From: an uncultured Cellulophaga sp.
GTDB lineage: Bacteria > Bacteroidota > Bacteroidia > Flavobacteriales > Flavobacteriaceae
Assembly (NCBI GenBank): GCA_947492955.1
Contig: CANLOV010000001.1
Location: 124,001-188,000, forward strand
Direction: 5' to 3'
Length of the DNA stretch: 64,000 nucleotides
In this document: piece after piece, positions 61,376 through 64,000 of the stretch
How the letters are laid out: each line of letters begins with the position of its first letter
Position numbering within the stretch: the stretch's first letter is position 1
Position numbers and translations under genes: made by a program
The notes under the pieces: model-generated
The model's input: only the letters and a program-made list of their open reading frames with translations
Databases searched by the model: none
What the model was told of the DNA's origin: nothing

Positions 61376-62640
61376 AAAAAAACACTTACTTTCCTAAGCG
61401 TTATTTTATGGTTATGGGGACTTTCCTTTTAGCGCTGTTACTATATGTAGATCGCATTTGTATATCTGTGGCAAAAGAGCCTATAGCAGAAGCTTTAAGT
61501 TTAAGCGATAAACAAATGGGGTGGATTTTAGCTGCGTTTTCTTTGGGATATGCATTTTTTCAGACACCATCTGGGATAATGGCAGATCGTTATGGCCCCA
61601 GAAAAGTGTTAACAGTAATTGTTATTTTATGGTCTGCTTTTACGGCGCTAACAGGAGCAGCATGGAATTTTATATCTTTAATTATTGTTCGCTTTTTATT
61701 TGGAGCAGGAGAAGCAGGGGCGTTTCCTGGAATGTCTAGAGCAATATATAGTTGGATTCCTTTAAAAGAGCGTGGTATAGTTACTGGTATTAATTTTTCG
61801 GGTTCGCGTTTAGGTGCAGCATTTGCAGTGCCCGTAGTTGCATGGCTTGTAACAGATTTTGGGTGGCGATTTGCTTTTATTGTTTTAGGAGTTATAGGCG
61901 TAGTGTGGGCAATATGTTGGTATGTGTTTTTTAGAGATACTCCAGAAGAATTAAAAAGTATTTCTGATGAAGAAAAGAAATATATAGCAGAAGAGCGTCA
62001 AGATAAAGATACCACGGCATCCAAAGGCAAAATACACTTTGGAACTTTAATGAAATCTAAGAATATGTGGTTGGCAATGGGGCAGTATTTTTGTAGTAAT
62101 TTTACTTTCTTTTTTGCTTTAACATGGTTATTTCCGCATATTAAAAGTGAATATCAATTAGATACTATAGAAGCAGGTTTTTATACAGCTATTCCTTTAA
62201 TTTTTGGAGCATTTGGAAATTGGTTTTCCGGATGGTTAATAGATAGAATTTTTAAAAAAGGAAGTTGGGATAAATCTAGGGTTTTCCCAGCATCATTAGG
62301 TTTTGTATTGGCAGCTATAGGTCTTTTAGGAAGTATTTATATGAATTCTGCTGTAGGAGCAATTATCTTTTTAAGTATTGCTATTTTTGGAGCAGATATG
62401 ACCTTGCCTCCTTCTTGGGCATTTTGTGTAGATATAGGAAAAAAGCATGCAGGAGCAGTTTCTGGAACCATGAATATGGCAGGTAATATAGGAGCATTTA
62501 TTACAGCATTATTATTTCCTTATTTATTAGCATGGACGGGTTCTACTACACTATTTTTTATTGTAGGAGCAGTGTTAAATGTATTGGCTGTTATATTATG
62601 GTTTAATATGAAACCGCACAGACATTTTTCAGAATATTAA
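61372..62640 (+). CDS. MFS transporter, ACS (sugar acid/anion) type
   Basis: The 422-residue transporter has twelve predicted membrane helices with the MFS loop motifs FSLGYAFFQTPSGIMADRYGPRKV (residues 52-75) and GFYTAIPLIFGAFGNWFSGWLIDRI. LLYVDRICISVAKEPIAEAL is the typical first-helix motif of the anion:cation symporter family (galactonate, glucarate, hexuronate). It imports an organic acid. The substrate is most likely the one processed by the neighbouring kinase and dehydrogenase. It overlaps the kinase gene by 4 bp, so translation is coupled. Confidence 0.92.
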   Translation: MKKNTYFPKRYFMVMGTFLLALLLYVDRICISVAKEPIAEALSLSDKQMGWILAAFSLGYAFFQTPSGIMADRYGPRKVLTVIVILWSAFTALTGAAWNFISLIIVRFLFGAGEAGAFPGMSRAIYSWIPLKERGIVTGINFSGSRLGAAFAVPVVAWLVTDFGWRFAFIVLGVIGVVWAICWYVFFRDTPEELKSISDEEKKYIAEERQDKDTTASKGKIHFGTLMKSKNMWLAMGQYFCSNFTFFFALTWLFPHIKSEYQLDTIEAGFYTAIPLIFGAFGNWFSGWLIDRIFKKGSWDKSRVFPASLGFVLAAIGLLGSIYMNSAVGAIIFLSIAIFGADMTLPPSWAFCVDIGKKHAGAVSGTMNMAGNIGAFITALLFPYLLAWTGSTTLFFIVGAVLNVLAVILWFNMKPHRHFSEY

Positions 62641-62677
62641 GATGTATTATATTTAAAGTATTTACAATTTAAGTTAG

Positions 62678-63706
62678 ATGAAGAAATTAAGAGGGGTAGC
62701 TGTTGGTACAGGATATTTTAGTCAGTTTCAGTATGAGGCTTGGGAAAGACTAGATAATGTAGAAATTGTAGCAGTTTCTAGCAGAAAACTAGAGAAAGCT
62801 CAAATGATTTGCGATAAGTATGGCATACAAAAAGCATATGACAGCTTTGAAAAAATGTTAAAAGCAGAAAAGCCAGATTTTGTAGATATAATTACGCCGC
62901 CTGAAACTCATGCGGAGTTTTGTAAAATAGCAATAGAACAAGGGGTGCATATTATTTGCCAAAAACCTTTGGCACCAACCTATAAAGAATCATTGGCAAT
63001 TTCTGAAGCAGTAAAAAAAACAGAGGTAAGAATGATGGTGCACGAGAATTTTCGTTTTCAACCATGGCATCGAGAAATTAAAAAAATACTAGAAAAGAAT
63101 ACAATAGGAGATAAGCTGCATACCATTAATTTGCGTATGCGTATGGGAGATGGTTGGCAAAAAGATGCGTATATGAATCGCCAGCCTTATTTTAGAGAAA
63201 TGGAGCAATTGCTTATTTATGAAACGGGCGTGCATTTTATAGATGTATTTAGATATTTAATAGGAGATGTAACACAAGTGTATTCTAAGTTAAAAACTTT
63301 AAATGCGAATATAAAAGGAGAAGATTTTGCTTGGGTACAGTTAGAGTTTGCAAACGGAATCCTTGGTTTTATAGATGCCAATCGTTTTAATGAAAACACA
63401 TCTGAAGACCCAAGATTAACTTTTGGAGAAGTTTTAATAGAAGGCAATAAAGGGAGCATACGCTTGCATCACGATGGTACTATAACAACTCAATTATTAG
63501 GAGAAAAAGAGAAGAAGCATCAGTATGCCTACGAGAAGATTAATTTTGCAGGAGACTGTGTTTATTATACTCAAGAGCATTTTATAAACTGTTTGCGTTC
63601 CGGAGCCGAATTTGAAACCGATGTTACGGCTTATTTAAATAATATAAAAATTCAGGATAAAATTTATGAATCAAATGTAAAAGGTATTCCATTATCTATA
63701 AACTAA
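62678..63706 (+). CDS. Gfo/Idh/MocA family oxidoreductase
   Basis: The 342-residue protein has the Rossmann start GVAVGTGYFSQFQYEAWERL and IITPPETHAEFCKIAIEQG, followed by IICQKPLAPTYKES (the usual EKP is QKP here; Lys is kept for catalysis). The C-terminal half is the Gfo/Idh alpha/beta domain (IYETGVHFIDVFRYLIGDV, FANGILGFIDANRFNEN). These enzymes oxidise or reduce sugars and sugar acids with NAD(P). It lies 37 bp after the MFS gene, same strand. Confidence 0.9.
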   Translation: MKKLRGVAVGTGYFSQFQYEAWERLDNVEIVAVSSRKLEKAQMICDKYGIQKAYDSFEKMLKAEKPDFVDIITPPETHAEFCKIAIEQGVHIICQKPLAPTYKESLAISEAVKKTEVRMMVHENFRFQPWHREIKKILEKNTIGDKLHTINLRMRMGDGWQKDAYMNRQPYFREMEQLLIYETGVHFIDVFRYLIGDVTQVYSKLKTLNANIKGEDFAWVQLEFANGILGFIDANRFNENTSEDPRLTFGEVLIEGNKGSIRLHHDGTITTQLLGEKEKKHQYAYEKINFAGDCVYYTQEHFINCLRSGAEFETDVTAYLNNIKIQDKIYESNVKGIPLSIN

Positions 63707-63736
63707 GTAGTAATCATAATCATAATCATTGTAATC

Positions 63737-64000
63737 ATGAAGAATAATTTTAAAATATCTATTAGTTATTACCAACAAATAGCAGTGTTTATTTTATTTA
63801 TTATGCTTGTTGGGTGTAATGTAAAATCTAAAATTAAATTTCCAACTCATGTAGGAGTCAGACCAGAAAGTGTTACTAAAGGATTCAATGGTAATTATTA
63901 TGTTACTGTAATGAATGCAAAAGAAGGTGGGGATGGAGAGCTAGTTGAGATTTCTGTGGATGGTGTTAAAACATTTGCCAAAGGATTTAATGAGCCTAAA
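63737..64000 (+). CDS. SMP-30/gluconolactonase-like lipoprotein, partial (3' end outside window)
   Basis: Eighty-eight codons are visible from the ATG at 63737 to the right edge. The signal peptide ends in a lipobox (VFIFFIMLVGCNVKSK, Cys at about residue 27). The mature start has RPESVTKGFNGNYYVTVMN and GELVEISVDGVKTFAKGFNEP, the blade pattern of SMP-30/gluconolactonase-type beta-propellers. It is probably a surface lactonase or lectin-like protein in the same cluster; the rest is outside the window. A short AATCAT repeat precedes the start. Confidence 0.6.
   Translation, partial: MKNNFKISISYYQQIAVFILFIMLVGCNVKSKIKFPTHVGVRPESVTKGFNGNYYVTVMNAKEGGDGELVEISVDGVKTFAKGFNEPK

Noticed and set aside
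1..64000. CRISPR array, transposon or prophage
   Set aside because: No regularly spaced repeats, transposase, integrase or phage structural genes were found on either strand.

Overview
The window is a stretch of low-GC (roughly one third G+C) chromosome from a Bacteroidetes bacterium, almost certainly a marine-type Flavobacteriaceae. The signs are C-terminal type IX secretion (T9SS) sorting domains, an Oar-like TonB-dependent receptor, promoters of the TTG-N19-21-TAnnTTTG class, and flavobacterial family members such as DUF6090, DUF6428, HTTM, TerB-like and OlsF-like proteins. No transposase, phage module, rRNA operon or CRISPR array was found. One tRNA gene, tRNA-Leu(CAA), is present.

Region 1 (1-5 kb): the 5' part of a beta-helix lipoprotein gene running off the left edge, then a DUF1800-DUF1501 pair whose DUF1501 member has both a twin-arginine motif and a T9SS sorting domain, then yraN and a small ACT-like protein. 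Region 2 (5.7-37 kb) is mostly conserved chromosome: mfd, fbp, aspartate kinase, an aminolipid synthase of OlsF type, mgtE, rsmA, serS, ribF, pth, rplY, prs. Smaller accessory units lie among them: a DinB-NRDE-ATP-grasp overlapping operon, an arsR-DUF6428-arsC-like operon without an efflux pump, and a secreted reprolysin-like protease with a coupled lipoprotein. Region 3 (37-43.8 kb): tRNA-Leu, an Oar-like receptor, a DUF2064 glycosyltransferase-like protein and three secreted or lipid-anchored proteins.

Region 4 (about 43.7-54.1 kb) is an accessory patchwork. Mostly single genes are separated by unusually repeat-rich spacers: a MocR regulator divergent from an SDR-nitrobindin pair, a DUF2007 membrane protein, a lipoprotein, a LOG protein, a beta-solenoid protein, DUF6090, a Crp/Fnr regulator and a secreted M20 peptidase. 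A dispersed repeat of about 50 bp occurs four times, only here, each time upstream of a minus-strand gene. A perfect inverted repeat between the crp-like gene and the peptidase gene is a candidate operator.

Region 5 (54.1 kb to the right edge) is a carbohydrate or sugar-acid utilisation cluster. A LacI regulator and a 969-residue secreted DUF5060 glycosidase run one way. A tartrate/isopropylmalate-type dehydrogenase, a cyclase-family hydrolase, a four-carbon acid-sugar kinase (DUF1537), an MFS sugar-acid transporter, a Gfo/Idh/MocA oxidoreductase and a truncated SMP-30-like lipoprotein run the other. Paired TTGCGCAA palindromes flank both promoters in the divergent intergenic region. The enzyme set does not match the textbook D-threonate, L-threonate or D-erythronate pathways, because there is no PdxA2, OtnC or OtnI. 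A modified route in which the dehydrogenase stands in for PdxA2 is the most interesting hypothesis in the window.
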